Assembly (NCBI RefSeq): GCF_000621745.1
Contig: NZ_JHXK01000011.1
Location: 62,001 to 126,000 of the forward strand
Reading direction: 5' to 3'
From: Clostridium beijerinckii HUN142
Lineage (GTDB): Bacteria > Bacillota > Clostridia > Clostridiales > Clostridiaceae
Length of the DNA: 64,000 nt
A model generated the notes under the pieces. That model searched no databases and was not told the origin of the DNA. It saw only the letters and a list, made by a program, of their open reading frames with translations. Below, piece by piece: positions 53,622 through 63,592 of this stretch (its first letter is position 1; each line of letters begins with the position of its first letter). The translations under genes and the position numbers were made by a program.

Positions 53622-55094
53622 TTAATTATTAAGAATATTTTCTGTGAATTCATCTAAGTCAACATCTCCATAGATCCCATCAATAACACCTTTATCTGTA
53701 TATTGATGTCCTGCTCTAGAATTCCATACACTATTTGCTGGTAAGTTAAATGGGCTCTTATAATAATTGGCTTCCCATAATGTATATTTAGATAATCTGC
53801 TATCTAAATTATTCTTTATGAAATCTGAATATGTATATATACAAATGTCCATATTACTTAATTTCTTGAATTCATCTATGAACCTTAATGCATAACCCAT
53901 GACATCAAATCCATCTTGTTCTATATCTAAAGCCGGTTTTAAGTCATTCTGTTTATCTTTTATGCTATTATAAAAATTACGTGCTTGTGTTTCAGGAGAG
54001 CTTGTCCCAACTAGAAAGTGATAAAAACCTGTCTTTAATCCTGCATTTTTCGCGCCACTATAACTAATTCCTAAATAATTATCCACATAGGTTGTCCCTT
54101 CTGTAGCTTTTATGTATACACATTGGATCCCTGAAGCTTTAACTTTTTTAAAATCTATATCCCCATTGTAATGACTAATATCTATACCTTTTAATAAAGT
54201 ATCAGTTACAGTACCTGAATTATTATTGCCTGGATTTCCTGATCCTATTTTTTTGCCATCAGAACCAATTTTATAACCATCTATTGTGGAATTTGTAACT
54301 AACGCTCCAGATGATTTATCTAAATAATAAGTATCATTTCCAGAATTTATCCATCCTGTTGACATTGCTCCACTAGATTTTAAATAATACCACTTTCCAT
54401 CAATATTAACCCATCCTTTAGCCATAGCACCAGTATCATATAAATAATACCAAGTTCCATTATCTTTAATCCATCCATTTGCCATACTTCCACTGCTACC
54501 ATAATAATACCAATTATCTCCTAATTTATACCATCCTTTAGCCATTTCACCACTACTATAAAACATATAAATTTTATCATCTATTTTATTTAGTCCTGTC
54601 ACCATAGCCCCCGAATTGTTTAAGAAATACCAAACATTGTTCAATTTACTCCAACCAGTAACCATACTGCCTGATTGATCTAAGTAATACCATATACCAT
54701 TGGTATTAAACCACCCTGTTACCATTCTTCCATCATATTTCAAGTAATACCAGCTTTTATCTGGCTTAATCCACCCAGTTGCCCTTGTGTTATCTGATTT
54801 ATAGTAATACCAGTATCCACTTTCTTTTCTCCAACCAATAGTTGATGTTATATTAACTTTTATATCATCACTATTACTAATACTTTGAGTACTATATTTA
54901 GAAATAACATTTAATTCATTAGGCTTATTTTCAGGTATACCTGGATTAGGAATTTCCTCTGACGACTTGTTAAGAGTGTTACTTGATACTATTGTTGAAT
55001 CAGCAGTTGCAGCTTGTGCATTTAACGCTTGTCCAAAACTTATACTAATAAAAAAAACTAGTATAAATGAAGTAAGTTTTTTTCTAATATTCAC
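53622..55094 (-). CDS. GH25 lysozyme with choline-binding-like repeats
   Basis: A 490-residue secreted muramidase. Signal peptide about 1-30 (core KKLTSFILVFFISISF, ending AQA). About nine W-Y-Y repeats follow (GWIKPDKSWYYLKYDGRMVT type) that would bind choline-containing or other cell-wall polymers. The C-terminal 190 residues are the GH25 domain with GIDISHYNGDIDFKKVK, YIKATEGTTYVDNYL and ALDIEQDGFD, which hold the catalytic acids. The start is GTG 55094 behind AAGGAGACTGATCCAT; the ATG just before it is directly followed by TGA. A clear terminator follows. Confidence 0.9.
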   Translation of the reverse strand: MNIRKKLTSFILVFFISISFGQALNAQAATADSTIVSSNTLNKSSEEIPNPGIPENKPNELNVISKYSTQSISNSDDIKVNITSTIGWRKESGYWYYYKSDNTRATGWIKPDKSWYYLKYDGRMVTGWFNTNGIWYYLDQSGSMVTGWSKLNNVWYFLNNSGAMVTGLNKIDDKIYMFYSSGEMAKGWYKLGDNWYYYGSSGSMANGWIKDNGTWYYLYDTGAMAKGWVNIDGKWYYLKSSGAMSTGWINSGNDTYYLDKSSGALVTNSTIDGYKIGSDGKKIGSGNPGNNNSGTVTDTLLKGIDISHYNGDIDFKKVKASGIQCVYIKATEGTTYVDNYLGISYSGAKNAGLKTGFYHFLVGTSSPETQARNFYNSIKDKQNDLKPALDIEQDGFDVMGYALRFIDEFKKLSNMDICIYTYSDFIKNNLDSRLSKYTLWEANYYKSPFNLPANSVWNSRAGHQYTDKGVIDGIYGDVDLDEFTENILNN

Positions 55095-55527
55095 ATGGAT
55101 CAGTCTCCTTTTAATTTTCACTAAATACTTAGTTATTCTTTAATCCGGTTCAATCAACTCATCTAAAATTATACAATTAATGTCATTTTCAATCAATTAA
55201 TTTACTATGGGTATTGAGGATAATAATGGAAGCAACATTTTTATGTAACTTTCTCATTTCTTCTTTTAGTAAATCATAATTGCAACTATACTAGCTATTT
55301 ATTATCTAATAGCATAGATAAAATTTACTAGATGAAAAAATTAATAAATCTTACTTATACATCATAGATTTATAATAAGAGTGGAATAAGAAAACTATTA
55401 TGCTTTTCTATTCTATAAAAATGAATGTATTATACTGGATAATAATTATTATTCATTAATAAAATGTTGCAATTTTCCGAATATTCCAATATAATTAATG
55501 TAACATATAGGTAAGGAGTGATGTTAA
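55095..55527. other. Intergenic region with the small-protein promoter
   Basis: AT-rich; holds the promoter at 55467-55495 and the divergent lysozyme promoter, which I could not place. No gene seen. Confidence 0.5.
55467..55495 (+). promoter_or_regulatory. Promoter of the 49-aa gene
   Basis: TTGCAA (55467-55472), 17-nt spacer, perfect TATAAT (55490-55495), 32 nt before the ATG. Confidence 0.8.
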
Positions 55528-55677
55528 ATGAGAAAAATACTCGTTAAGGCTTTTACTAAGAAAATCATCGAATTTTTGATATATGGTCCAGGGTATAAAG
55601 CTCCTGAATATGCATATGTTCGTGTAACTCCTCCATCTTCTAGGAAAGATATTTACGAAGATAATTTGAGGCGATAA
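55528..55677 (+). CDS. Small 49-aa basic protein
   Basis: ATG 55528 follows AAGGAGTGATGTTAA; the product MRKILVKAFTKKIIEFLIYG continues to SRKDIYEDNLRR. The first 20 residues form a cationic amphipathic helix, the rest is tyrosine- and proline-rich (YKAPEYAYVRVTPPS). It has its own consensus promoter and its own terminator, so it is a real short gene. No family recognised. Confidence 0.7.
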   Translation: MRKILVKAFTKKIIEFLIYGPGYKAPEYAYVRVTPPSSRKDIYEDNLRR

Positions 55678-55737
55678 AATTATAATTTTAATATATACAA
55701 CTTGTTAATAGTAAATATTTACGTGTGCATATAAAAA

Positions 55738-55769
55738 AATAACTAGTAGAATTTAATCTGCTAGTTATT
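55738..55769 (+). terminator. Terminator of the 49-aa gene
   Basis: AATAACTAG pairs with CTAGTTATT around a 14-nt loop and is followed by TTCTTTT. Confidence 0.8.
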
Positions 55770-56094
55770 TTCTTTTATTTAATTAATAACTTCTAGTATT
55801 TTTCAAAATATAATTAATTTAATATTCCAAGCACTTTTTTATTATATTTTGGCTGTAATTGTTATAAATTTTCCTTTTTAACTTTGAAACAATTTATATT
55901 TAGAACAATAAAAATTTTAAAAAAGGTTTATTGTAATATTAAAATGTTTCTTTAAAAATCCAGAATCTTTTTCTTAATCCTTACTAATTTTTATTATTCT
56001 TGAAAAGTATTAAAATATTTAGTACTATAAAATTATTATAATGTAACATATTTAATAATAAATCTATATTTATTAAGAGGAGAAGTGGTGTTCG
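55770..56094. other. Intergenic, nothing recognised
   Basis: AT-rich leader of the thioesterase gene. A TATAAT occurs at 56037-56042 but no matching -35 is seen. Confidence 0.4.
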
Positions 56095-56484
56095 ATGGAA
56101 TTTAATTTAACTGAAGGTACTTCATATATTAAAGAGTTGAAAGTTACAGAAAATGAAACGGCTATAAAAATGGGATCAGGGGATCTAGAAGTCTATGCAA
56201 CCCCAGCTATGATTGCTCTAATGGAAAATGTATCAAAAAGTTTAGTAATAGAGGAACTTCCAAGTGGCTATACTACAGTAGGCATTGACATGAGTGTTAA
56301 ACATATTAAAGCATCTCCAATTGGCGCAAATATAAAATGTAAAGCTACCCTTACAAAAGTAGATGGGAAAAAATTATTTTTTGATGTAGAGGCTAGTGAT
56401 GATCAAGGTACTATCGGAAAAGGTTCTCATATAAGGTATATAGTAAATTCAGAAGATTTTATGAGAAAAACAAAAAATCCATAA
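56095..56484 (+). CDS. Hotdog-fold thioesterase (FlK-like)
   Basis: A 129-aa single hotdog domain. The N-terminal VYATPAMIALMENVSKSLVI (about 32-52) is the central hotdog helix with the conserved ATP-AMIALME pattern of fluoroacetyl-CoA-thioesterase-like (FlK) proteins, and TVGIDMSVKHIKASPIG is the following strand pair. It likely hydrolyses an acyl-CoA. Start ATG 56095 with GAGGAGAAG before it. Terminator follows. Confidence 0.85.
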   Translation: MEFNLTEGTSYIKELKVTENETAIKMGSGDLEVYATPAMIALMENVSKSLVIEELPSGYTTVGIDMSVKHIKASPIGANIKCKATLTKVDGKKLFFDVEASDDQGTIGKGSHIRYIVNSEDFMRKTKNP

Positions 56485-56497
56485 CTATATTACACGT

Positions 56498-56548
56498 AAA
56501 AAGAATTATAATTAAAAGGACACTCTCCTTTCAACTATAATTCTTTTT
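56498..56548 (+). terminator. Terminator of the thioesterase gene
   Basis: AAAAAGAATTATA pairs with TATAATTCTTTTT, with an inner AAAGGA/TCCTTT stem, followed by T residues. Confidence 0.85.
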
Positions 56549-56930
56549 TCTTTTAAATCATTTCTTTTTACTTATCTGCTATATCTTAGAAAAGTTGATT
56601 GGAAAACATTGTTTCTATTATTTTCTTATTTTAATAAACTTCATAGTCTCCGAATATTTTATGAATATATATGCTCATAATCATCTATTTATTCACAAAA
56701 CACGCTCAACATACTATATATGTGAACCCATGAACTTCTTGTATTAAATTGATTTTATAAAAAAGCCTATTATTATCATTTAATATAACTTGCTTCAAAA
56801 TAAATAGTTATATTTTTAATGTAAATTAAGCCTGTATACACTTCAATATCATCTAATAAATTATCAGATTAGAGTATATACAGACTTTTTAATTTAAATT
56901 TATACTTTAGCCTTGAATGTTATTGCCAAT
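56549..56930. other. Intergenic with a bidirectional hairpin
   Basis: No gene. A stem at about 56828-56888 (GCCTGTATAC with GTATATACAGAC, long loop) can terminate the TolC-like gene or the opposite strand. Confidence 0.45.
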
Positions 56931-58205
56931 TTAAGAAAATGCTATCCAAGGTTTTTGAATCTCTTCTTTTAGAGTATTATAGCTATCAATTAAAGTTCTT
57001 AGTTGAATCTCTAAATCTTTACTGTTTACAACTAAGGCATCATAATCTGATTTAGTCATCATTCCTAAATCATATTTAAGCTTAGCATCACTAAGTTGCT
57101 TATTATTTAACTCTATATTTTTCTTTAATGTAGTAATACTATCTTCTGTAGAAAGAAGATTTGTATAGAATGTTCTTAATTGGTCCTTAAATTTTTTCTT
57201 AGTTTCAGTTAAGTTAGTTTCATTTTGATAAACACCCAGTTTTGAATTTAAATAAGTTATACGCTGTGATAACCCCGCTGCATATGCTTGGCTAGCTGCT
57301 AAAGCGTTTTGATAATTTTGATAATCAGTTAAGTACTTACTTATATCTGCTGCATCTGAAGTTGAAGTAAACTTTGGTTCTGACGGCACATCAACTTCTG
57401 CTTGCTTAGATGGTTCCTTTACTTCATTATCTTTTAGGTAATCTTTATTAAGCTTAATTAATTGTTCAGTATATTTTTCAAAATTATCTATTGCGTTATC
57501 TAAGTATCCATCTACAGAACCGTCTATTTTAAATGTATCATATTTAATATCTTGTTCTAGACTATATTGTGACACATCTTTACCAGTTAAAACCTTAAAA
57601 CTCGCTATAGAATCATTTAATGCATTTTTACTTGCTTTCAATGAATTTTGTAAACTTTCAATCTGAAGTTGAGTATTTGTCAAATCTGTTGCTGTTATAA
57701 TTCCTAGACCCTTTTTTAGATTTGCATCATTAAGCTGCTTAGTTTTAACTTCTAAATCTTTTGTTGCTTTATCTATTTTCATTTGACTTGTAACAATTCC
57801 ATTATAAGCTGTAGTAGTTTTTTGTATTAGCTTGTCTTCATCAAAATCTCTTTGTTGCTTAACTTGCTTTAAAGTAGTATCTGCAGTATCACTATCTAAG
57901 TCTTTTTTATCGCTATTAGTTTTACCATTATTATCATCAATTTTTTCATTAAGATCATTAATTTTATCTTGATAACTTATTTTTTGCTCATCAAATGCTA
58001 ATGTATTACTAATGCTAATTGCAGACTTTATAGCTTCATCTAAAGTAATCAATGGCTTTCCGTTTACGATTTGTGAATTTGTTGTAGTGCTTGTACTAAC
58101 AGCAGTTTGTTGAGTTGAATCTGCCGCAAGTGCCGGTACAATACCACCACTCATAACACTAATCCCTATTGCAAATGCTATTATCTTATTTATATTTTTT
58201 CTCAT
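56931..58205 (-). CDS. TolC-family protein with signal peptide
   Basis: A 424-aa exported protein. Signal peptide 1-28 (ending ALA). The remainder is long coiled-coil helices with the TolC-family pattern: ITLDEAIKSAISISNTLAF near the start, repeated long helices with Asn/Gln/Lys heptads, and LGMMTKSDYDALVVNSKDLEIQL near the end, mirrored by LGIITATDLTNTQLQIESLQ earlier. TolC forms outer-membrane channels in diderms; in a clostridium the channel has no outer membrane to cross, so it may line the peptidoglycan or act as an adaptor. Start ATG 58205 follows GAGGAGATTTA. Gene after the RND pump, separated by 240 nt with a hairpin. Confidence 0.8.
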   Translation of the reverse strand: MRKNINKIIAFAIGISVMSGGIVPALAADSTQQTAVSTSTTTNSQIVNGKPLITLDEAIKSAISISNTLAFDEQKISYQDKINDLNEKIDDNNGKTNSDKKDLDSDTADTTLKQVKQQRDFDEDKLIQKTTTAYNGIVTSQMKIDKATKDLEVKTKQLNDANLKKGLGIITATDLTNTQLQIESLQNSLKASKNALNDSIASFKVLTGKDVSQYSLEQDIKYDTFKIDGSVDGYLDNAIDNFEKYTEQLIKLNKDYLKDNEVKEPSKQAEVDVPSEPKFTSTSDAADISKYLTDYQNYQNALAASQAYAAGLSQRITYLNSKLGVYQNETNLTETKKKFKDQLRTFYTNLLSTEDSITTLKKNIELNNKQLSDAKLKYDLGMMTKSDYDALVVNSKDLEIQLRTLIDSYNTLKEEIQKPWIAFS

Positions 58206-58389
58206 GTATAAATCTCCTCTTCATTTTCATTAATATTTATTTTAATATAAATTCGACTTTTCTTTTTATTTACTAGATTATTTTTCTGTTGTAGCTTTAT
58301 TTTACTACAATTTTATTGTTTAGTAAATGTAGTCATAATTTAGGATTTACTCCTGAACCTTGTATTTAAACTAATACACTTTATATATA

Positions 58390-58420
58390 GATCATACTAA
58401 AACTTAATTTTAGTATGATC
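58390..58420 (-). terminator. Hairpin between the RND and TolC-like genes
   Basis: GATCATACTAAAA pairs perfectly with TTTTAGTATGATC (13 bp). No strong T run; likely partial terminator or processing site. Confidence 0.5.
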
Positions 58421-58444
58421 TTATTAAAATTAGTGATTTCTTTG

Positions 58445-61400
58445 CTATATGCTTATATTTGATTCACTATCAATTGAAGTTGATTTTTTTCTACGAATTT
58501 TTTTTGCAAATCTTCTCTTTAATCCGTCAAGTAGTGTATAAACTATTGGAACTACGAATAATGTTAATATTGTTGAAGTGATTAATCCTCCAATTACTGC
58601 TTGTGCCATTGGCTTACGCATTTCAGTCCCTGCTCCTGTAGCTATTGCTGTAGGAATCATACCAAATATCATAGCTAAAGTAGTCATAACTATAGGACGT
58701 AATCTTACAAGCCCAGCTTGGACTAATGCTTCATTTCGAGGCATTCCCTCCTTAATCCTTTCTTTTGCAGCATCAACCAGTAAGATACCATTTTTAGCAA
58801 CGAGTCCCATAAGCATTATGATACCTATCATGGCTATCATACTTAATTGACTTCCACCAACAAATAATCCTATTAACGCTCCAATCATTGCAAGTGGTAA
58901 AGCAAACATTATAGATATAGGATCAACAAAACTTTCAAATTGAGCTGCCATAACCAAATATAGAAGAAGAACTGATAAAACTGCATTTTGCACTAAACTA
59001 TCCATACTCTTCTGCATGCTTCCCATTGATCCTCCAACAGATAATGAAACTCCTGGTGGCAGTTCACTTTTTATCTGAGCTAAATATTTATCTTTGAAAG
59101 TACCTGTAGCCAAACTTTTTACGTTACAAGAAAGTTCAACTTGTGCCTGTTTATTGTATCTGTGTAATGTTGAAGAAGTTGTTCCAACAACTTTTTTAGT
59201 TACTTCTGTTATAGGAACCAGCTTATTATTTGAACCAGAAACATAAATTCCATCTAGATCATTAAGATTTTTACGCTCACCATCTTGTAGCATTACCTTA
59301 ACATCATATCTATCTTTTCCACCATCATATTTAGTTACAGTCGATCCATTAAATAATGTAGCCAAAGTGCTCGCAACATCTGAACTATTAACGCCTAAAT
59401 CAGCTGCCTTATCACGATCAACAGTCATCTTAACTTCCGGTGTACCTGAGTTAGTATTAACACCTACATCGCTTGCCTGAGGATCCTTAGCAATCTCTGC
59501 TTTCATTTTTTCTGCAAAAGCTTGAACTTTTGCTCTATCACTACCAACAAGGTCATACGTTACATCTTTAGAAGAGCCTCCGCCTCCTCCACCCATAGAT
59601 GCGGCTGATGCTGTAACCTCCATTCCAGGTAGTGCCTTTAGATCGGTTCCAAGTTTTTGTGCCATATCTCTTGAGCTAATCTTACGCTGTTTCTTATCTA
59701 CCAATGTAATATTAACTGTTGCTTTGCTATTAGTAACTGTTGAATATAAATATTGAACTTCTGGATTCTTCTTAATAATCTCTTCAATCTGTTTAGTCTC
59801 TTGACTTGCAGTATCTAATGTTATGCCAGAATCAAAGTTAGCACTAACAGTTATCTGCCCTTTATCAGTTATAGGTATCAAAGTAAAACCTAATAATGGA
59901 ATAAGGGCAAGACTTGCTATAAACATAACCGCGCAAACAGCTAAAACTATTAACCTTTTATGAAGAAGATAAGCTAATAAATGTGAATATTTTTCAGCTA
60001 ATGTATCAAATTTACTATTAAACCCCTTAAAGAACTTACCAACAAATGTTTTACTCTCTCTTCTTTCTGAGTTAAGCATTCTAGAAGACATCATCGGTAC
60101 AAGGGTAAATGATACAAATAATGAAACCGCCATACTAAAAACAATTGTAAGTGAGAATTCAATGAAGAATTTTCCAATAATTCCCTCTATCATTGCTAAA
60201 GGTAAAAATACAGCGATAACCGCTAAAGTTGTTGCAATTACTGCAAATCCGATTTCTGACGTAGCATCTCTAGCTGCTTCAATTGGACGTTTTCCCATAT
60301 GCAAATGCCGTACAATGTTTTCTATAACAACTATAGAGTCATCAATTAAAAGTCCTACTGCCAGTGATAATGCCATTAGAGACATGGTGTTTAGTGTAAA
60401 GTTCATCTCTTTCATACATACAAACGTAGTTATTATAGATATTGGAAGAGATGATGCACTTATAAGTGTACTTTCCCATTCATTTAAGAACAAGAATACA
60501 ATAACAACTGCTAATATACATCCCTCTATGATAGTATTCATAACATCATCTACTGTATCTCGTATAGATGTTGAATTATCACTAACAATATCAGCGTGCA
60601 TACCCTTAGGTAGTGAAGCTTTAACTTGTTCTAATGCTGCTTTAGCGTCTTTAGCAACTTCTACCGTATTAGCACCAGATTGCTTAACTATATCAATACC
60701 AATTGATGGATTGCCTTGATAATAAGCCTGACTTTTTCTCTCTTCAATCCCATTTTCAACTGTTGCAATATCCCTTATCCTAATTTCTGTGCCATTTTTA
60801 TTAGATACTAAAATATTCTTAAAATCTTCAACTTTTTTTATTTTACTAGTTGTTGTAATAGATATCTGATTATCCCCATCTGTAATTTTTCCGGTGGATT
60901 GATCAATATTATCATTTCTAATACTATTTACCACAGCACTTGATGTAAGGCCGTATTTTAATAATTTATTATTATCTAGCTTTATGTGAATTTCTCTTGT
61001 ATCCTCACCAGATACATTTATTGCTCCAACACCAGATACTGTATATAACTTTGTTTTTAAAGTATTATCTACAAAGTCTGCCATTTCTTGATTATCACTT
61101 GAACCATAAACAGCTATAGATATGATTGATGTTGCTGACATATCAAAATTTGAGACAACTGGATCATTGATATCAGTTGGTAACTGTCCTCGAGCACTTG
61201 ACATCTTATCTCTAACTTCCTGTGCAGCAACCTTACTATCTTTGCTCAAGTCAAATTCTATAACAGTTTGTGACATTCCAGAGCTTACACTTGAAGTTAT
61301 ATTCTGAACTCCAGAAATTTGTTGTACTGAATCTTCAACTTTTTTTGTTATTTTACTTTCAATTTCTTCCGGTGTTGCCCCGTTTTCTGTAACAACAACT

Positions 61401-61537
61401 GAAACATATGGTAAATCAGCGTTTGGCATATCATTAAGTGCTAATTTTTTGTAAGATACAAACCCCAATATAGTAAGGACAATCATTATAACTGATATAA
61501 ATACGGGTCTTTTAATGCTAATATTTGCTATATTCAT
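58445..61537 (-). CDS. RND-family efflux pump
   Basis: A 1030-aa inner-membrane transporter of the AcrB/HAE-like RND type (Bacillus SwrC/YerP relative). It has an N-terminal membrane helix with RPVFISVIMIVLT, two large extracytoplasmic loops, and a second helix set near 335-480 containing GLLIDDSIVVIENIVRH, where the D-D pair is the proton relay, and a third set at 870-1010. The C-terminal end is basic. Start ATG 61537 follows AGGAGGGATAATAA. It is 12 nt downstream of the membrane fusion protein gene. Confidence 0.92.
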   Translation of the reverse strand: MNIANISIKRPVFISVIMIVLTILGFVSYKKLALNDMPNADLPYVSVVVTENGATPEEIESKITKKVEDSVQQISGVQNITSSVSSGMSQTVIEFDLSKDSKVAAQEVRDKMSSARGQLPTDINDPVVSNFDMSATSIISIAVYGSSDNQEMADFVDNTLKTKLYTVSGVGAINVSGEDTREIHIKLDNNKLLKYGLTSSAVVNSIRNDNIDQSTGKITDGDNQISITTTSKIKKVEDFKNILVSNKNGTEIRIRDIATVENGIEERKSQAYYQGNPSIGIDIVKQSGANTVEVAKDAKAALEQVKASLPKGMHADIVSDNSTSIRDTVDDVMNTIIEGCILAVVIVFLFLNEWESTLISASSLPISIITTFVCMKEMNFTLNTMSLMALSLAVGLLIDDSIVVIENIVRHLHMGKRPIEAARDATSEIGFAVIATTLAVIAVFLPLAMIEGIIGKFFIEFSLTIVFSMAVSLFVSFTLVPMMSSRMLNSERRESKTFVGKFFKGFNSKFDTLAEKYSHLLAYLLHKRLIVLAVCAVMFIASLALIPLLGFTLIPITDKGQITVSANFDSGITLDTASQETKQIEEIIKKNPEVQYLYSTVTNSKATVNITLVDKKQRKISSRDMAQKLGTDLKALPGMEVTASAASMGGGGGGSSKDVTYDLVGSDRAKVQAFAEKMKAEIAKDPQASDVGVNTNSGTPEVKMTVDRDKAADLGVNSSDVASTLATLFNGSTVTKYDGGKDRYDVKVMLQDGERKNLNDLDGIYVSGSNNKLVPITEVTKKVVGTTSSTLHRYNKQAQVELSCNVKSLATGTFKDKYLAQIKSELPPGVSLSVGGSMGSMQKSMDSLVQNAVLSVLLLYLVMAAQFESFVDPISIMFALPLAMIGALIGLFVGGSQLSMIAMIGIIMLMGLVAKNGILLVDAAKERIKEGMPRNEALVQAGLVRLRPIVMTTLAMIFGMIPTAIATGAGTEMRKPMAQAVIGGLITSTILTLFVVPIVYTLLDGLKRRFAKKIRRKKSTSIDSESNISI

Positions 61538-61549
61538 TTATTATCCCTC

Positions 61550-62845
61550 CTATTTAGTTGTTGCATCGTCTGCACCGCCATCTTGTTCAGAAGCTGTTTT
61601 ATCTGAATTATTATCTTCCTTTATAGCCACATCTACTTCACTACCATCTTGAATAGTACTTGTATTTGTGCAAATTACTTGATCACCATCTTTAATACCA
61701 TCTGTTATTTCAACACTGTTTTGATTTGTTTCTCCAATAGTTACTTTTTGTTTTTTAGCAGTTCCATTATCATTTATGAAAACAGAACAATCACCTTCAT
61801 TACCAACTAAAGCATTAATTGGAACAGTTAAAACCTGTGTTTTTTTATCACTAATAAGCTGAGCCTTTGCAAATATACCAGGCAGCAATGATTTATCACT
61901 ATTATCTATTTTTATTTTGCAATTAAATACTCTGGTTGTAGCATCTGCAGCTGAATCTATAGTTTGTACAGTTCCATTATAAGTTTTATCACTTCCATCT
62001 ACTGTAATTGTTGCAGCTTGACCTATCTGTACTCCTCCTATTTTTTCTTGCGGTACTTGTATTGTTGCATATACAGATGATATATCATTAACCTTTGCAA
62101 GAGTTGCTCCCTGAGATGCCATCTGCCCTACATTTAAAACTTTATCGCTTATTACGCCACTTATAGGTGCTTTAATCACTGTGTTAGCTAAATCGCTTTG
62201 TGCCTTTTGCAAATTTACCTTTTGTGCCTCTAAACTTGCTTTTGAACTTTCAATGCTTGCTTTTGCTGATTCAATACTTGCTAATCCTGAACTATAATCT
62301 GCTTTAGAAGTGTTTAGAGCTTTTTCAGATGACTCAAAATCTGTTTTTGATATAGCACCTCCATCAAAAAGTGTCTTTTGCCTATCATAATTACGCTGTG
62401 CATCATCCATAAGAATCTGCAACTTCTGTAACGTTACTTGCGATGAATTTAGCTGCTGCTGTGTTGAATTTAGTTGTTGCTCACTAACTTGCACCTGAGC
62501 TTGTGCAGTTTTTATACTATTTTGTATATCTTGGTCATCTAGCGTAGCTATAGTATCACCAGCATTTACATATTGTCCATTTTCAACAGACACATTAACA
62601 ACCTTTGCTGCTATCTTGCTAGTTATAATTCCTTGCTGATAAGCTTCTAAGGTTGCTTTATATGAATCCCCCAAACTTTTCTCTTCTGATTTCACAACCA
62701 GTGCTTCAACAGCTGTTTTACTAGCTGCAACAGCTGTGGTTGCTTGTTTTTTTGCTGTGAATAACTTAGTTTTAGCTACTGCGGCACAACCTATTACAGC
62801 TATAACAATTACAGCATATATAACTATTTTTTTTACATTTTTCAT
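61550..62845 (-). CDS. RND efflux membrane-fusion (adaptor) protein
   Basis: A 431-aa HlyD/MFP-type protein. N-terminal membrane helix (7-26), lipoyl half (IITSKIAAKVVNVSVENGQYVNAGDTIATL, 72-100), a long coiled-coil hairpin (about 110-215) and the second half IKAPISGVISDKVLNVGQMASQGATLAKV. Its C-terminus is acidic and low complexity. It connects the RND pump and the TolC-like protein. Start ATG 62845 follows AGGAGTGTGAAAC. Confidence 0.92.
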   Translation of the reverse strand: MKNVKKIVIYAVIVIAVIGCAAVAKTKLFTAKKQATTAVAASKTAVEALVVKSEEKSLGDSYKATLEAYQQGIITSKIAAKVVNVSVENGQYVNAGDTIATLDDQDIQNSIKTAQAQVQVSEQQLNSTQQQLNSSQVTLQKLQILMDDAQRNYDRQKTLFDGGAISKTDFESSEKALNTSKADYSSGLASIESAKASIESSKASLEAQKVNLQKAQSDLANTVIKAPISGVISDKVLNVGQMASQGATLAKVNDISSVYATIQVPQEKIGGVQIGQAATITVDGSDKTYNGTVQTIDSAADATTRVFNCKIKIDNSDKSLLPGIFAKAQLISDKKTQVLTVPINALVGNEGDCSVFINDNGTAKKQKVTIGETNQNSVEITDGIKDGDQVICTNTSTIQDGSEVDVAIKEDNNSDKTASEQDGGADDATTK

Positions 62846-62904
62846 GTTTCACACTCCTAATCTGTAAACATATAGTTTATTTTGTTAATTTATATATTAT
62901 AAAA

Positions 62905-63519
62905 TTAATTTTTCTTTGCGCCAATTCCACCCATAATAAAATTTATCAGCTTTTCATTTTCCTCTTTTCTTTGTTCTACTGAATAATAATTTTCATGACA
63001 AGTCCGATGACAATGTAATGTCACCATTCCTCCTATAACATTTGTAGCAAAATCAATGTCCATTCCTGTATCTATTACCTCCCCCTCTTCGATTCCTTGT
63101 TTTAAAATATTGTATGTAATGCTTCTCCCATTTCTTTTTATATCTTTTATAAAATCTTCAAGATCACGTTTTGCTTCAGGATTTAATTCTGAAATCTCAT
63201 TTGTTATATAATAACTTATCCTTCCAGCCCTTTCTATAATAGCATGCTCAGTTAATTCTATAAGCTTTCCTAGCTTTTTAAGAAATGATTCTTCTTGTGA
63301 TATCTTCTGGTTTGCATTCATAGTGAAATTTCTATGGTCGTACTTTAAAGCTTGTACAAATAAATCATCTTTACTTCTAAAGTATTCATATATTGTACCC
63401 TTACCTATCTGTGCCTTGTCCGCAATATCCTGCATATTAGTTCCAGAAAAACCTTTTTTGAAAAATATGTCTATTGCAGCGGCAAGAATTTCATTTTCCT
63501 TATTTTTCAATCTTGCCAA
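62905..63519 (-). CDS. TetR-family repressor of the efflux operon
   Basis: A 204-residue TetR/AcrR regulator. The N-terminal helix-turn-helix reads KKGFSGTNMQDIADKAQIGKGTIYEYFRSKDDLF (about 23-56), close to the AcrR type; the C-terminal helical domain is the ligand pocket, with Cys/His residues near the end (TLHCHRTCHE). Start is TTG 63519 behind GAGGTGG; a GTG three codons earlier lacks spacing. It is the first gene of the operon, with a palindromic operator upstream, so autoregulation is likely. Confidence 0.85.
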   Translation of the reverse strand: MARLKNKENEILAAAIDIFFKKGFSGTNMQDIADKAQIGKGTIYEYFRSKDDLFVQALKYDHRNFTMNANQKISQEESFLKKLGKLIELTEHAIIERAGRISYYITNEISELNPEAKRDLEDFIKDIKRNGRSITYNILKQGIEEGEVIDTGMDIDFATNVIGGMVTLHCHRTCHENYYSVEQRKEENEKLINFIMGGIGAKKN

Positions 63520-63569
63520 GAAAACCACCTCACTTATAAAAATACTGTATTACAATAAATTACTGACTC

Positions 63570-63575
63570 ATTATA
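63570..63575 (-). promoter_or_regulatory. -10 box of the tetR-efflux operon
   Basis: Perfect TATAAT on the minus strand, 51 nt before the TTG start. The -35 hexamer is poor and is overlapped by the operator at 63593-63610. Confidence 0.6.
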
Positions 63576-63592
63576 CTCACATTTTATTTAAA

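Noticed and set aside
58578-60719. Long plus-strand frames inside the RND pump gene
   Set aside because: Antisense shadows of a clearly real RND gene; no ribosome binding sites or domain patterns.
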